DNA of 64,000 bases from Nyssa sinensis (GCA_008638375.1 CM018035.1:30289307-30353306), one strand, 5' to 3'. Positions 1 through 11,203 are shown, numbered from the stretch's first letter. Program-made: numbers and translations. The notes: generated from the sequence alone by a model not told the origin.

Positions 1-500
1 CTTGAAAAACCACGTATCAGAGATAGAAGTTTGCTTACCTTTAATCTGTGTGATCTACCTTAGTATCCCGTCACTTTTTCTTTTCCCTTTGAGTTCCCTA
101 TCATTCAATAGACATGTCTCAGTTTTAATGTTATTCATCAAATTTTATGCCTTATTATTATAAGTATCTCTTTTACTAATTTAGACTCTACCATTGACTC
201 AGAAATGTTTAAAATAATAAAGATTCACTATGCATCTATTTTAATCGAAGTCTGTTTGACTCACATTTGACTCAAGGGAATTTTAGTCATTTGGTATTTC
301 TACGAATATTTTACTTTTTTAAAACTCCGTCTCATGAAACGGATCCAACCATTGGCCTTAGAATATTCGAGACATAAAGAAAATTCTATTCATTTTTTTT
401 ATTTGGATATTGAAAAATATCTCAATAATTTACTAAATTAATTTAATTAGTTAATCATATATATCATTTTGGTTAAAACTTGGCCACACATGCCTCAGTG
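1..500 (-). mobile_element. Inner part of an old giant non-coding LTR
   Basis: The segment aligns by eye with the middle of the LTRs at 12402-15730 and 41491-42000: a 5' splice-like signal, the phrase 'attcatcaaattttatg', then 'ctctaccattg' and 'accattgg' modules with 'ttttagtcattt' between them. The LTR sense strand is minus. Its PBS-side end lies left of the window. Its other end is probably the LTR tail at 37939-38358, the two halves being separated by later insertions. It carries no coding capacity of its own. From about position 480 it gives way to captured gene sequence. Confidence 0.65.
39..97 (-). other. Predicted small LTR exon (exon 2), window-start copy
   Basis: On the minus strand a 3' splice site (AATGATAG before GGAACTC) at 98-99 is followed 59 nt later by AAG/GTAAGC at 38-33. 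The same pair, 55-72 nt apart, is found at the same place in the other LTRs of the family. Confidence 0.45.
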
Positions 501-1464
501 GAACGGCGGTTCTCTTGGTTTTGCCATCAAAGCTGAATAATCCAACAGAATGAGAAAGATCATTAACCTTTGGTTCTTCCCTCTGTTTCAATCCAATTTT
601 TGAAAATGAATACTTGAATCCCCCAAACCCTTCACTGGAATCAGCACCCCCAACAACTGGATTAGAATTCAATCAGTTTTCAATATTGTTCCTCTCACGC
701 CTCTATTTCGAATCCTGCTAAACCTCGAAACCTTTGCCAAAGGAACAATTTGGCACAATGACCGGAACAACCGGGCAGTATTCCAAAACCGAACAACAAA
801 TCTCTCATCCCCTTCATCTTCTTCCTCAGCTTTGTCTACATTTACCCCACCAATATGATTTGAAGAATCAATAGAACTACTATATTTATCAAAAGCAATC
901 AAAGAAAGCAAAGTGAGAGTTTTAACCAATCCCAGATCATCAGCAAAAATTCCACCACCCATGTCATCAATATTTTCTTTCAATTCAAAGTTAGTTTTTG
1001 GACCATCCTTTTCAGAATGGTAACTCTCTGTGGAACAAGAAGTTAACAAGATGGATTCTCTTACAAGCCCATGCCTAACAATTACATAGCGCAAAAGGAT
1101 CCCAACTAAGACAATCTGACCCCACTCTTCCACATCAAGAAGAGTCTCACATAACCTTCTATAATTTCGTCCAATCAAAGACATTATTTGGACAAACAGA
1201 AACAAATGTGGTGGCTGCGGCTCCAACTACACTAGGAGAATTGTCATTTAACAAAAAAAACTCATCGCAATCTTCCTTTCCAGTAATCTCAACCAACGTC
1301 CGATCAACGGCCTCCGATGCCACGCCGTTGACAATCGTCTCATCCGCCATTACTAATCCCAAACCCTTCGCTGCTCCATCACCTTCACGATCATAACTTC
1401 GAGGTCTAGCGCAACATTTTCGGACAACTTCGGCTATGCTGATACTGGTTACAGCGTTGATCAC
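451..1464 (-). pseudogene. Captured fragment of a SNF2/RAD5-type helicase gene (SMARCA3-like)
   Basis: The minus-strand frame at 1226-669 contains GGIFADDLGLVKTLTLLSL followed by IAFDKYSS and an acidic run. This is the ATP-binding motif I of plant SMARCA3-like/RAD5-RAD16 SNF2 ATPases, normally D-M-G-L-G-K-T. The glycine before the lysine is valine here, which should spoil the Walker A loop. Only this part of the ATPase is present: no HIRAN domain upstream and no DEAH, RING or helicase-C downstream. Flanking minus frames at 1464-1159 and 672-451 are open but I do not recognise them; they may be more of the captured locus. The fragment lies inside a giant LTR in the same orientation as the LTR, so it was probably carried as transduced host sequence. 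Family call is firm, extent is not. Confidence 0.6.
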
Positions 1465-1666
1465 CTTTCAGATCGTGCTTAGTGCCATCACCACCTCCAT
1501 CGCCGCCTTCCCCATCAATCCAAACTGTATCAAAAATACCTCTCACTCATCTGCATGTCCATTTTATAATAGAGAAAAAAAAAAGACAACAAACCACAAA
1601 GGATAAAGTGCGACTGAAGTGTTTCATGAGCCGAAGAGCAGATGATCCACCAAAATCCACAATAAA

Positions 1667-2091
1667 ACACAGCATAATCTATCAAACCTTATGGGTATTT
1701 GCAGCTCGATCCAAGACCTTGGAGGGATCGTGATGGCTCAGATCCTCAATAGCGACCCCAAATGTCAAAGCTAATTTCACTGTCGTAAATTTCATAGCAG
1801 CTTGTACATGTTGCCCCACAATCTCACCGTTTTGCTGGCAGCAGCGGCCGCATCGAGAAAAAATCACAGGAACTCTTCCAGGAATGAATCACAGAGGGAC
1901 AGACTGTTCAACTCACGAATACTGGCAAAAACCGCGATGATTCGAACGATACATTCAGTAGACCCAGATCGCCGATGGAAATTAAAAAGAGGAATTACAG
2001 TTTTGGAGAATGTGGCGAAGAATCGGTCAGAAGACGACGATCGGAGGTTCGAGAGATCTTTGAGCTTCTGAATGTGAGTTGCATAGGACCA

Positions 2092-2123
<32 letters not shown>

Positions 2124-2271
2124 CATCTCTCTCACTAATATTTCTGTTTTGAATTCCTTAACAACCTCATCTCTTCTTTTTGAAATCAAACTCCTCCTGA
2201 TCCACAAATCAAGCCCCTCTCCTTATCCCATTGTCGTGCATATATATGCATACATACATGTCATGCTTATA
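1667..2271. repeat. Module A, left copy
   Basis: About 600 bp, beginning 'acacagcataatctatc' and ending 'catgcttatata', is repeated in the same orientation at 11869-12401 with its end continuing at 37939-38000 (roughly 88% identity by eye). It contains a minus frame ending DLSHHDPSKVLD... that I cannot assign, a (CT)n run at 2091-2125 and a TA-rich end. This copy is uninterrupted at 2215-2222, where the other copy holds E1 and the CACTA element, so it serves as a paralogous empty site. Confidence 0.7.
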
Positions 2272-2391
2272 TATAATTCCTGGACCCCTTTACCGAAGTT
2301 AGATTGGCTGATTTGTTTATCTTACGAATTTTATAGAACGAGACTAGACACGTGTCATGTTTTGGTCGTTTGGGATATTATTGGCGCTTTA
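2272..2391 (-). mobile_element. Truncated 3' LTR of the Tat element
   Basis: This stretch, 'tataattcctgg' to 'ttggcg', is nearly identical to 11749-11864 at the outer end of the 5' LTR. The rest of the LTR is missing and module A abuts directly at 2271. The following 'ctttagttactcccc' gives, on the minus strand, a purine run (GATGGGGAG) that could be a weak polypurine tract. Confidence 0.6.
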
Positions 2392-2642
2392 GTTACTCCC
2401 CATCGAGCCTTAGTTCTGAGCATGCGTTCAGAACCTAGGCTAGGGTTTATTCAGGATCACGTGGCGATACTAACTGAACGCGCGGTTCCTTATTCCAAAG
2501 AGGCGACAGCCGTCATATTTATCACCACGCGCGTTATGACGTTCGGGTGATCGAGGCCATGATTACAGTAGCTGTTTGTGTGTTTCTCGAGATAATTTAA
2601 ATAAAGTCATTTCATCTATCGAGATAGTAAATGCCGATTTCG
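2392..2642 (+). promoter_or_regulatory. Upstream region of the antisense gene
   Basis: About 250 bp between the LTR stub and the plus-strand TATA box, with CACGTG-like and ACGCGCG-type motifs (around 2458 and 2478-2530) that could bind plant transcription factors. No ORF of note. Assignment as promoter is from position only. Confidence 0.35.
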
Positions 2643-2651
2643 TATAAATAG
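2643..2651 (+). promoter_or_regulatory. TATA box for the antisense gene
   Basis: TATAAATAG lies on the plus strand about 240 bp before the first ATG of the antisense gene at 2890, in GC-richer surroundings. It points away from the LTR and against pol, so it would drive the extra gene independently of the LTR promoter. Confidence 0.6.
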
Positions 2652-2889
2652 TGGAGGGCGGCGTTTTGAAATCTGTTTGCTTATTTCAAATATTTTCAAA
2701 ACTTATGTTCGAGTGTTTCTCTTGGCAAGGAATGCAAATTTGGGCGATCGTTTTGAGGGATTCCAGCTATCATAATCTGAGTTCTAGCTTCTGTTTCTAG
2801 TAATTTCTGGTTTCTTTGCATTTCTTCGTTTGTTTCATTCTTCTTCTTCCTTTTCCTTTTCATATTTTCTCCGAACCTTGCTGTCAACC

Positions 2890-4895
2890 ATGTCAAATTC
2901 CGACAGGGGGGAAGTTAGGGTTGAGTTAGAAACGATTAGTGGGGATGGTTCTTCCTCTTCGTCTCCTTCTTCTTCTTCTTTCTCTTCGTTTTAATCTGTT
3001 TCGGGGCCTAGCGATAGGGAGGCTAGTACGTCTCAGAGAGAAGAAGGAGAAAGTGGTATGACGAAGAAGATGTTAAAAGCTATTAGGAAACAATATAAGT
3101 TTCCAAAGAATGTATCCTGTAGGGTTCCCAAGTCTTCAGATCGCCCCTCTAATATTAGAAGGGGTGAGATCTATGCTTATTTAGAATGGTTCGACTTAGG
3201 TGTTCGGTTCCCTTTCCACCCTATTTTTATCGAGTTTTTCACATGGTTCAACATTTGTCCGGCCAAGTTGAATGTAAATAGTTGGAGGCAGCTGTTGGCT
3301 ATCATAGTTTTAGGTCACCTAAATGAGGTCCAAGTAGATCTGGACCTCATCCATAGTCAGATGGATATGAAATATCTTAGTTTAGAGGAGCTATTTTACA
3401 TATGCTTCGATCAGAGGTTTAGACCTCTGACTTCGGTACCATCTTCCAACAAGACATGGAAGAAGTGGTATTTTTTTGTGGAGGGTGGTTGGGAGTGAGA
3501 AGATTATGAAAATCATATGAGTATTTTTCCTCGGCACACTGGTCCAAGGGGTAAGCATTCAAATCTGAGGATCGGTGTAAAGTATTTGTTTATCCTATCC
3601 TCCTCTCATGTCTTGATTACATGTTTATTATATTTATTTTGCAGATACAAGGAAGTGGAGGAGGGCGGCCTTTACTCCTGAGATTGAAGAGAGATATCAC
3701 CGACTTCTACAGCCCGTCCTCCGACCTCATTATAGCATCCTGTCCCCCCAGAACTTAATGGCGGTCGGCTTAACGAAAAAAGATGCTTCATCGGTGAAGA
3801 AATCAATTATCTCTGGATATATGCCCCAAATTAAGGCAAAAATAGGAGGGGCAGCCTCTTCAACTGTGCCAATTCTTGCCGAAGGACCATCTTCGTCAAC
3901 AGTTCCTCCACCGATGCAGAAGAAAAGAAGGATGATATCCAAAGCTGCTCGTGATGCCTCTGAGGTACCAACAGAGGGGACCACCGAGGTCCCTTATGTT
4001 GATGTTCCATTATCAGCTGACGTAGGGGGCGACCTCGGCCAACCAGACATCTGATCCTCCTGTCCAAACGGCTCCTCAAGAGGGTACAAACCCAACTTTG
4101 ATCAATCCAGCCGATGCACCGTCGGGTATTGAGGCTATAAAGTTAGCCCTTAAGGCGGGACTTCCTCCCGGTTTTCAAGGCCAGAGTTCGAGGTAGGTCA
4201 TTGGTGATATGATGACGGCCCATGCAAGGGTAAGATTTTTATTTTTACGAATATATATAGATATATTTTTCTTGTACTGATGTCGGTTTCTTTTTGTTTA
4301 CAGGGTCTCCAAGCTATGGGACTTCTTATGGATCGTTTTGATCAAGCCGAGAAGCTGAGTAACCTTCAAACAGAACTAAAAAAGACTCAATCCGAACTAA
4401 AAATGGCTCATTCAGATGCCAAGGCAGCCCGGTCCGAACTGACTAGTGGCACATTCTGATCTAGCGATGTCCCAAAGCAAAATTCATGCTTTGGAGACTA
4501 AATATGAAGCCCTCCAAGTAAAGCATATAGAGGTGTCACAAACCAGAGATGCCATGCTTACTCAAAGGGACAAATACCGTTAGAGTGTGGACGATCTGAA
4601 GAAAAAATTCGAGGAAGCCGAGGCTGCCGAGGTCAAGAAAATTGAAGAAGTTAAGGCAGCTACTAAAGCGGGGATGATGGAGCTGGTTCATTCCATGGGA
4701 AGAGAGCTTATGGATTCTGGATATCTTCTATGCAGAAAGAAGATTCAGAAGCTATACCCAGCTCTGGATATCTCAAAATTGGAGGAAATGGTAGTAGAGG
4801 CATCTGTACTGAACTCACCCGAGCAACCAACACAAGATCAAGTGGTTGAAGATGCCGTGCCTATTTCTTCCATTCCTCCAGTAAAGCCAAAGTAG
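2890..4895 (+). pseudogene. Antisense extra gene of the Tat element (PF04195-like, three exons)
   Basis: The start ATG at 2890 opens an acidic/serine-rich leader, then RRGEIYAYLEWFDLGVRFP...PIFIEFFTWFNICPAKLNVNSW, the pattern of plant 'putative gypsy type transposon' proteins (Pfam PF04195). Exon 1 is 2890-3550. An intron at 3551-3644 (GTAAGC...TTTTGCAG) rejoins the frame exactly to the KWRRAAFTPEIEERYHRLL exon. A second intron is at 4230-4303 (GTAAGA...TTTACAG). The third exon is rich in K/E/A heptads, a coiled coil, ending in a proline-rich tail at 4895. Breaks: stops at 2992-2994, 3496-3498, 4194-4196 and 4581-4583, and frameshifts near 4045 and 4440. The stops fit CAA/CAG/CGA turned into TAA/TAG/TGA. 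The function of this family is unknown; an accessory or regulatory role is a guess. Confidence 0.75.
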
Positions 4896-5486
4896 TTTAT
4901 GTACCGTTTTGGCTTGTAAATCTTGTCTTTCTGGGGTGTTTATTTAAACAATTTTTTGATTTTTATTGATATTTCTAGATGTAGACCCGAAATATTTTAT
5001 ATAAAGAATTGTTTTTTGTTTTAATCAAGTTTGTGCCTTTCATAATATGTCAAGATAAATTTGTTGCCCATACTTTGATCACAATTTGAAATGGTAAAAT
5101 ACTTGTGATAAGAATGAACTTGCTGAATGTAAGTATGAGAGTAACCTGGGTATCAAGGTGATAATAGTCAGAAAATAAACAGGTCTGATGTAATCACCTT
5201 TCATAGCAAGATGAGTATTTCGACTGATCTTACAAGCTGGGAACTATCCTTATAATTTAGTCGCTTTAGCTCTAGACATTTTAAGGCTGGCATACTGAAC
5301 TTTTTGTCATAGATGTACAACACGTTTGCCTGTAGAAGCTCTTGTTTGGATAGACCAGTTCAAAGACTGATTTATCGTATTTGGGACTTTAACTATAGCA
5401 TTATTGCTTATAGGAGCCCTGTTTAGATAGTCCATTTGTTGAAGATCTGTATACACAAAATGTGGCTTTCATCATAGAGAGAAGTT
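4896..5486. other. Spacer between antisense gene and integrase
   Basis: 590 bp with no credible ORF on either strand. It must contain the 3' ends of both convergent transcription units. Nothing else is evident. Confidence 0.6.
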
Positions 5487-6470
5487 TTATTGATAATACT
5501 TCCTTAGATGCTCGATATTCCATGGTCGAGGAATGGGTTTTCCTGACATATCCTCCAACCAATAAGTTGTAGGCCTGATAATCTTAATGATTTTATAGGG
5601 CCCCTCCCAGTTTGGGGAAAGCTTTCCCATAGTGGGATCTTTTGTGTTACGAAATATCCTTCTGAGAATATAGTCACCGAGTTGTAAATTTACTGGCTTC
5701 ATTCTTTGATTGAAACTTTTGGCCACTCGTTGTTGATATTCTGCGGTTGTAATTGCAGCTTGTTCTCTTTTCCCTTCTAGTAAGTCGAGGTTTTCTGTCA
5801 ATTGGAGATCATTGGCCTCTTGGTGGAAGGTTTCCGTCCTTAGAGTGGGCATACCGATATCTACCAGAATTACCGCTTCGGTACCATAAGCAAGTGAAAA
5901 TGGTGTTTCAGACGTTGATGTTCTTCTTGTAGTTCGGTATGCCCAAAGTACTCCAGGAAGCTCTTTAACCCATCTGCCTTTGGCCTTTTCTAATCTCTTC
6001 TTGATGGCGTCGATAACTGTACGATTGGTAACCTTGGCTTGTCCATTCGCTTGAGGATGTCCTGGTAAGGAAAAATGATGGCTGATATGTAGATCGGCAC
6101 AGAATTTGCTAAATATTTTTCCAGAAAACTGTGTACCGTTATCCAAGATGATGACTCGCGGTATACCAAACTTGCATACAATATTTTTCCATGTAAAATT
6201 TTTTACCTCTACCTCGGTAATGTGAGTTAATGGTTCCGCTTCTGCCCATTTTGAGAAGTAATCAATAGCAACTAGGAGATATTTTCTGCTTTGGGGGGCC
6301 TTTGGTAAGGGACCCACTATATCCATCCCCCATTGGACAAAAGGCCATGGACTGGAGATAGAAGTGAGTTGTTGATGTGGCTGATGTTGGTAGGAGGCAA
6401 AGCATTGACATTTATCACATTTTTTCACATATTCTTTAGCATCGATGAGCATACCGGGCCAATAATAGCC
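5487..6470 (-). pseudogene. Ty3 integrase, catalytic Glu replaced by Lys
   Basis: A 321-residue open stretch carries the end of the HHCC zinc domain (CDKCQ), then the DDE core: D44 in WGMDIVGPLP, D104 in LDNGTQF and, 36 residues on, lysine at K140 in NGQAKVTNRT where the family has glutamate. That fits the D,D35E spacing with the third acidic residue lost, so strand transfer should be dead. The C-terminal part has the GDYILRR...GKLSPNWEGPYKI motif of Ty3 integrases. The frame is continuous with the upstream RNase H except for TAA at 6471-6473, probably once CAA. Integrase would insert the cDNA in the nucleus. Confidence 0.88.
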
Positions 6471-6473
6471 TTA

Positions 6474-7305
6474 AGTAAGAGCTCGGTGGGAGATAGTCCT
6501 TCCACCGTTATGATTCCCGCATATTCCTTCATGGATTTCGGCTAACACATATTCGGACTCTGTTGGGGATAAGCATCTCAAAAATGGCTGGGTATAGGAC
6601 CTACGGTAGAGCTTCTTGTTTATAATGAGGTACCGTGTCGCTCTAATCCGTATACGCCGTGCTTGATTACTTTCTTCGGGTAGTTCTCTTTCTTCCAAGT
6701 AACGAAGGATAGGAGTCCTCCAATCCTGAGGTCGTTCTGTAGTGTGAACGGAATGCACCTCCTGGATGCTTGGTTCCATTTGACAAGAGATGCTAATCTC
6801 TGAGTCTTTGGTAAGTTCTAAGTGAGAGGCCATATTTGCAAGGGCATCAGCTTGTGCATTCTGATTCCTTTCAATTTTCTGGATACTAAATTTAGCAAAT
6901 GAATTCTTCAAAGAGTTCACTATTTCTACATACCTGATCATTCGGTCATCTTTAGCCATAAATTCACCTGAAACCTGACCCACCACTAGCTGCGAGTCAA
7001 AGAATGCTTCGAGGTTACCAATTTCACATTCTATGGCTAGCCTCATACCGAGAATTAGAGCTTCATACTTTGCTTCATTGTTGGAAGATTTAAAGCCCAA
7101 GGCAACAGCTTTCTCTATTTTGATTCCGTCTGGAGAACAGAGTACAATACCGATGCTAGAACCCTTATCAATGGAAGAACCATCGACGTGGAACTGCCAT
7201 GTTGTTATACCCATGTCTGCCTTGAGGTTTCCTTCCGAGGCTAGTGTAAATTCTGCAACAAAGTCTGCCAAAGCCTGGGCTTTGATGGCAGTCCGAGGTA
7301 TATAA
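6474..7305 (-). pseudogene. Second, archaeal-type RNase H of the Tat element (plus integrase zinc domain start)
   Basis: The frame from 7271 reads WQFHVDGSS, GIGIVLCSPDG, SNNEAKYEALI, FFDSQLVVGQV and NAQADALANMASH, the RVT_3-type (PF13456) RNase H that Tat-lineage elements carry in addition to the usual one. The D, E, D, D positions are intact. After the domain a linker runs to EIHEGICGNH, the first half of the integrase HHCC finger. Upstream, DITYIPRTAIKAQALADFVAEFT joins it to the first RNase H. The domain itself is unbroken; the polyprotein is not. It would degrade RNA in the RNA-DNA hybrid. Confidence 0.85.
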
Positions 7306-8742
7306 GTTATATCAAACTCGCCCAGTTCTACCTGACCATTTTATCAAGCATCTCGAGGTGTCTGGTTTGTGCAGAATTGCTTTTAAGGGGTAAGACGTTG
7401 GTATCACAATTGAGTGAGCTTGAAAGTAAGGCCGAAGTTTTCGTGCAGAAATTATCAGGGCGAATGCCAATTTTTCTACCTCGGGATATCTTTTTTCTGA
7501 ACCAAGGAGTGCCTTGCTGGTATAAAAGACGGGTTTCTAACATCCTTTTTCTTCACGAATGAGTGCAGAACTTACTGCATTTCAGGATACTACAAGATAG
7601 AGGAAGAGTTTCTCCTCTTTCACTAGTTTGGAAAGAAGTTCTGGGGATGCCATGTATCGTTTTAGGTCTTCAAAGGCTTTGGTGCATTCAGGGGTCCATT
7701 CAAGGGCCTTATTCCCCTTTAGGGCTTTGAAGAAGGGGAGGCATCGGTCGGTGGATCTGGAGATGAATCTATTCAGAGCTGCAATCCTACCGTTAAGTGC
7801 TTGGATGTCTTTCCTTGACCTCGGAGGTTCCAACGCTATTAATGCTTTGATCTGCGAGGGGTCTGCCTCTGTTCCTCTTTGGGAGATTAGAAAACCAATA
7901 AATTTGCCTTTGCTGACACCGAAAGTACATTTTGAAGGATTTAACTTCATTCGGTACTGCTTCAAAATATGGAAGGTTTGCTTTAAATGGTCGATGTGGT
8001 CATGTTTTTGCCGACTTTTGACCAGCATATCATCGATATAAACCTCCATGGTATGGCCAATCAGGGGTTCAAACATTTTGTTGACTAGTCACTAGTAGGT
8101 CGCCCTAGCATTTTTCAAACCAAATGGTATCACCTTATAACAATATAAACATCTTTCTGAGATGAAGGATGTCTTTTCTTGATCTGGAAGGTACATCTGG
8201 ATTTGATTGTATCTTGAGTATGCGTCCATCAAACTCATCAATTCATGGCCGGCAGTTGCGTCAACCAACTGATCTATTCTTGGGAAGGGGAAGCTGTCCT
8301 TAGGACACGCTTTGTTAAGATCGGTATAATCGACGCAAATGCGCCATTTACCATTCTTTTTCTTCACAAGTACAGTATTGGCAAGCCAATTTGGATAAAA
8401 CACTTTTTTGATCATCTGTGCCTTCAACAGTCATTGGACTTCATCATTAATTATCTTGTGTCTCTCTGGGGCAAAGATCCTTCGCTTCTGTAGGACCGGG
8501 AGATGACTTGGGTCGGTCATTAACTTATGGCAGATAATAGAAGGGTCTATTCCTTCCATGTCATTGGTTTCCCAAGCGAAGACAGACAAATTGTTTTTTA
8601 AGAACTTAATCATTTTCTCTTGCTCTGAGTTGGATAGATCCATTCCGAGCTGTATATAACGTTCTTCGCCGTTAGAACTTACCAGCACTTTAAGGGGCTC
8701 CTGGGTCAGTTTTGCCACGCTATCTCTTCCTCGAGGGCTCAA
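7306..8742 (-). pseudogene. Ty3 reverse transcriptase and first RNase H
   Basis: RT runs from about 8742 to 7582: YPNWLANTVLVKKKNGKWR, CVDYTDLNKACPKDSFP, MDAYSRYNQI, then YIDDMLVKS with the catalytic Asp pair intact, followed by the connection domain ending at 7582. The RNase H that follows (7580-7306) is recognisable in pieces in two frames, so it holds frameshifts. Stops within RT are TGA at 8431-8433 and the adjacent pair TAG-TGA at 8092-8094 and 8089-8091, each explained by a C-to-T change in CGA or CAG. The enzyme would copy element RNA to DNA in the cytoplasm if intact. Confidence 0.88.
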
Positions 8743-8814
8743 TGGTTCATCGAGCTCGATAGGGATCTCCGTACCTTCTTGTGACTTAAAGGGATCTCGA
8801 GGTATCTGTAATTG

Positions 8815-9270
8815 CTATTTGGGAAATTTTGCCTTCAACGCGACAACATGGAACTCCCGAGATGTTAGCTGGGAACCTCTGATGGTGCATACGTGATCGT
8901 TATGGACATATTTGAGGCATTGATGAAGAATGGAAGTAACTGCTCCCATTTGATGGAGCCATGGCCTTCCGATGAGAATGTTATAAGGCGATCGAGAATT
9001 GATGATCATATATTCAGAGATGAGAGTTTTCTGATCCTCCCCCTCTCCCACAGTAGTTGGTAGTTCGATCCTTCCCAGTGGTGAGCTCAGGTTACCATCA
9101 AACCCTGCTATCACGGCAGTGGTGGCTTTGAGATCGGTGATGTCGAGCTACATATTTTTAAAAGGTTCATAAAAGAGGATATTGGTGGAACATCCTGTAT
9201 CTACCAATATTCTTTTGACATCGAAGTTTGCCACTCTGCAAGAGATGATGAGTGCATCACTGTGAGGACA
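8815..9270 (-). pseudogene. Retroviral-type aspartic protease of the Tat element
   Basis: Minus-strand frames give ILVDTGCSTNIL with the active-site D-T-G at 9193-9201, then AGFDGNLSSPLGRIELP and, near the end, SPYNILIGRPWLHQMGAV and LHQCLKY, the conserved C-terminal part of Tat proteases. A stop near 9150 separates the active-site part from the 99-residue downstream frame. The protease would cut the gag-pol polyprotein. It is out of service here because of that stop. Confidence 0.8.
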
Positions 9271-9559
9271 GTGTACGCCAACTAGATCCATTTCTGAAAA
9301 CTAGATATGCGGTAGTGGCCTCAACGTTTTCTCAATTGTAGAGACAAGAAGAGGGCCTGTTTCTGCCCTTGCTTCTCGAACGTAACGTTTCTTCGCCCGG
9401 TTGGACATACCGGTCAATAAGTTATCAGCATGGAGGACAAGGATAACCTGATTATTGGGGCGAGGTTGGTCAGTTTGAGGTTCATTTGGTCCAAGCCCTT
9501 CACCCTGTCGTTGTTGTTGGGCCGTTGGTCTTGCCTAGGCTGCTGGGGCCTTTGGTTTT

Positions 9560-11203
9560 GATTTCGAGCCTCCATCACTCTAAATAAACTCTTTCAGACG
9601 TCCTCTTCGGATCAATTGCTCGATCTCCTATTGGAGATTCCTATACATCTTTGTCGTATGCCCGTGATCTTATGGAACTCACAGTACTTGTTCCGATCTC
9701 AGGAGTCTGAATGGTAGTATAAAGGGTCTGGAGCCTTCAGATTTTCGCGTGTCCGTACTTGATGATAGACTTGCGTGAGAGATGCATTTAAGGGTGTCAA
9801 CATTGTATTCAGAGGTGCATATAACTGAAACCTCTCGGTTGCTGACTGGTTTTGAGTTTAGGAGGTAGTTCTTTTATTTGGGCTCCGTTGCCTTTTGTTT
9901 GTAGTTCCAAAGCGTTGCTTTTGGGTAATATCATTTTGCTGCGATTGCTCCTTCGCTTTGCGAAGAGATGCCCTCGTATCTTCCAAATTTATATGCTTCT
10001 TGGCTCGCTCCATTAACGATGCCATGTCGGCCGGAGGATTCTTGGTTAAGGAATTATGGAATCGTCCCAGCCACAATCCCGCATGAAGTGCCGTTACCAA
10101 AAAACCCAGACCACAATCCGTAATTTCGGTGAGTTCAGAATTGAACCGGGCGATGTAGTCTCGAAGTGATTCCCCCTTTTGTTGCTTAATTGTCAGAAGA
10201 AACTCTGGTCCCTTTCTCAGCCTCCAGCTAGTTAAAAATCGATCAAGGAAACGTCTACTGAGCTCATAAAAGCTCGGGACTAACTCCTGGGGGAGGTTGT
10301 GGAACCATCGTAAGGTTGCGCCTTTAAGACTTGTAACGAATGTGCGGCACAGGAAATCATCGGTGGCTCCATGCAGGGCCATCGTATGTTGATAGTTGGA
10401 GAGGTGGTCTCCAGGGTCGTCCGACTCGTCATATGGAGTAAATTTTGGGACAATAAATTTTCGGGGACGTTCCTCCGATAAGATGGTTGCTGTGAAGGGA
10501 GTGGTGAACCTACCAAGCATTCGTGTTATTTCATCTTGTTTAGCGGGAGTGTCTCCTTCTCTTGCATAGGCTGCTAGTCCTACGGAATCTGCCACTTCTT
10601 CCATCCTTGGTCGTACCCTGAATGGGGCAGAGGACTGTGGTACGGGCATGCCAGCCTCATGTCCAGTGTGTAAAGGATGTTCCTGACTAAGAACAACATG
10701 TCCTGAGAGTCTTTGAGGCGGGATTGACGCTTGCCGAGGCCGGGAGCCTGATCGTACAGGATTGGCTCCTGAATTCGCAGGACTCAAATCCCTATTTTTG
10801 CTGTAAGGGTGCACAGTCGGATGAAGATTTGGCGCCTCTTGTCCCATAATATGGGATTGGCGAGGTTCATCTCGGGCTCGAGTTACGTCTTGGAAATCAA
10901 CTGGATGGGCACTCGGACCTCCATCTTCATAAAGTCTTGCACTAGTAAGGGAGGGAATTGGATTTCTTCCGGTAGGAATGCCTGGTGGAAGAGCTACGGG
11001 GATATCCGGCAGGTTCTGGGTTAAAGAAACCAGGACCTGGGATATGGCCGAAAGTTGTCCTTGCATTTGATCGGATTGTCTCCGCATCTGCTCCCTAATT
11101 TGGTCAAGTTATTGTTGTATAGGATCGAAAGTTTCACCTTCTTCGTCACCAACTAATGGTTGGCTTTGAGTCATTTGTCTAGAACGGCGATTCAAAGCCA
11201 TGA
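9560..11203 (-). pseudogene. Tat-lineage gag
   Basis: The probable start is ATG at 11203 (MALNRRSRQMTQSQP), with a stop near 11115, after which 409 residues stay open from 11087 to 9858. The middle has the Retrotrans_gag (PF03732) signature: FTPYDESDDPGDHLSNYQ, FVTSLKGATLRWFHNLP, SFYELSRRFLDRFL and KGESLRDYIARFN. Below 9858 the frame breaks, but CEFHK..HG is seen around 9650-9690 with RRGRLKE after it, the C/H-rich motif at the end of Tat gag, here split by frameshift. Gag forms the virus-like particle. 9271-9560 holds the degraded gag-protease junction only. Confidence 0.82.

Noticed and set aside
1802..2550. Plus-strand frames of 89 and 191 residues
   Set aside because: They run through the CT microsatellite and across the module A / LTR stub junction; composition is not protein-like.
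7033..8041. Plus-strand frames of 90 and 137 residues across RT/RNase H
   Set aside because: Shadows on the strand opposite to clear pol domains.
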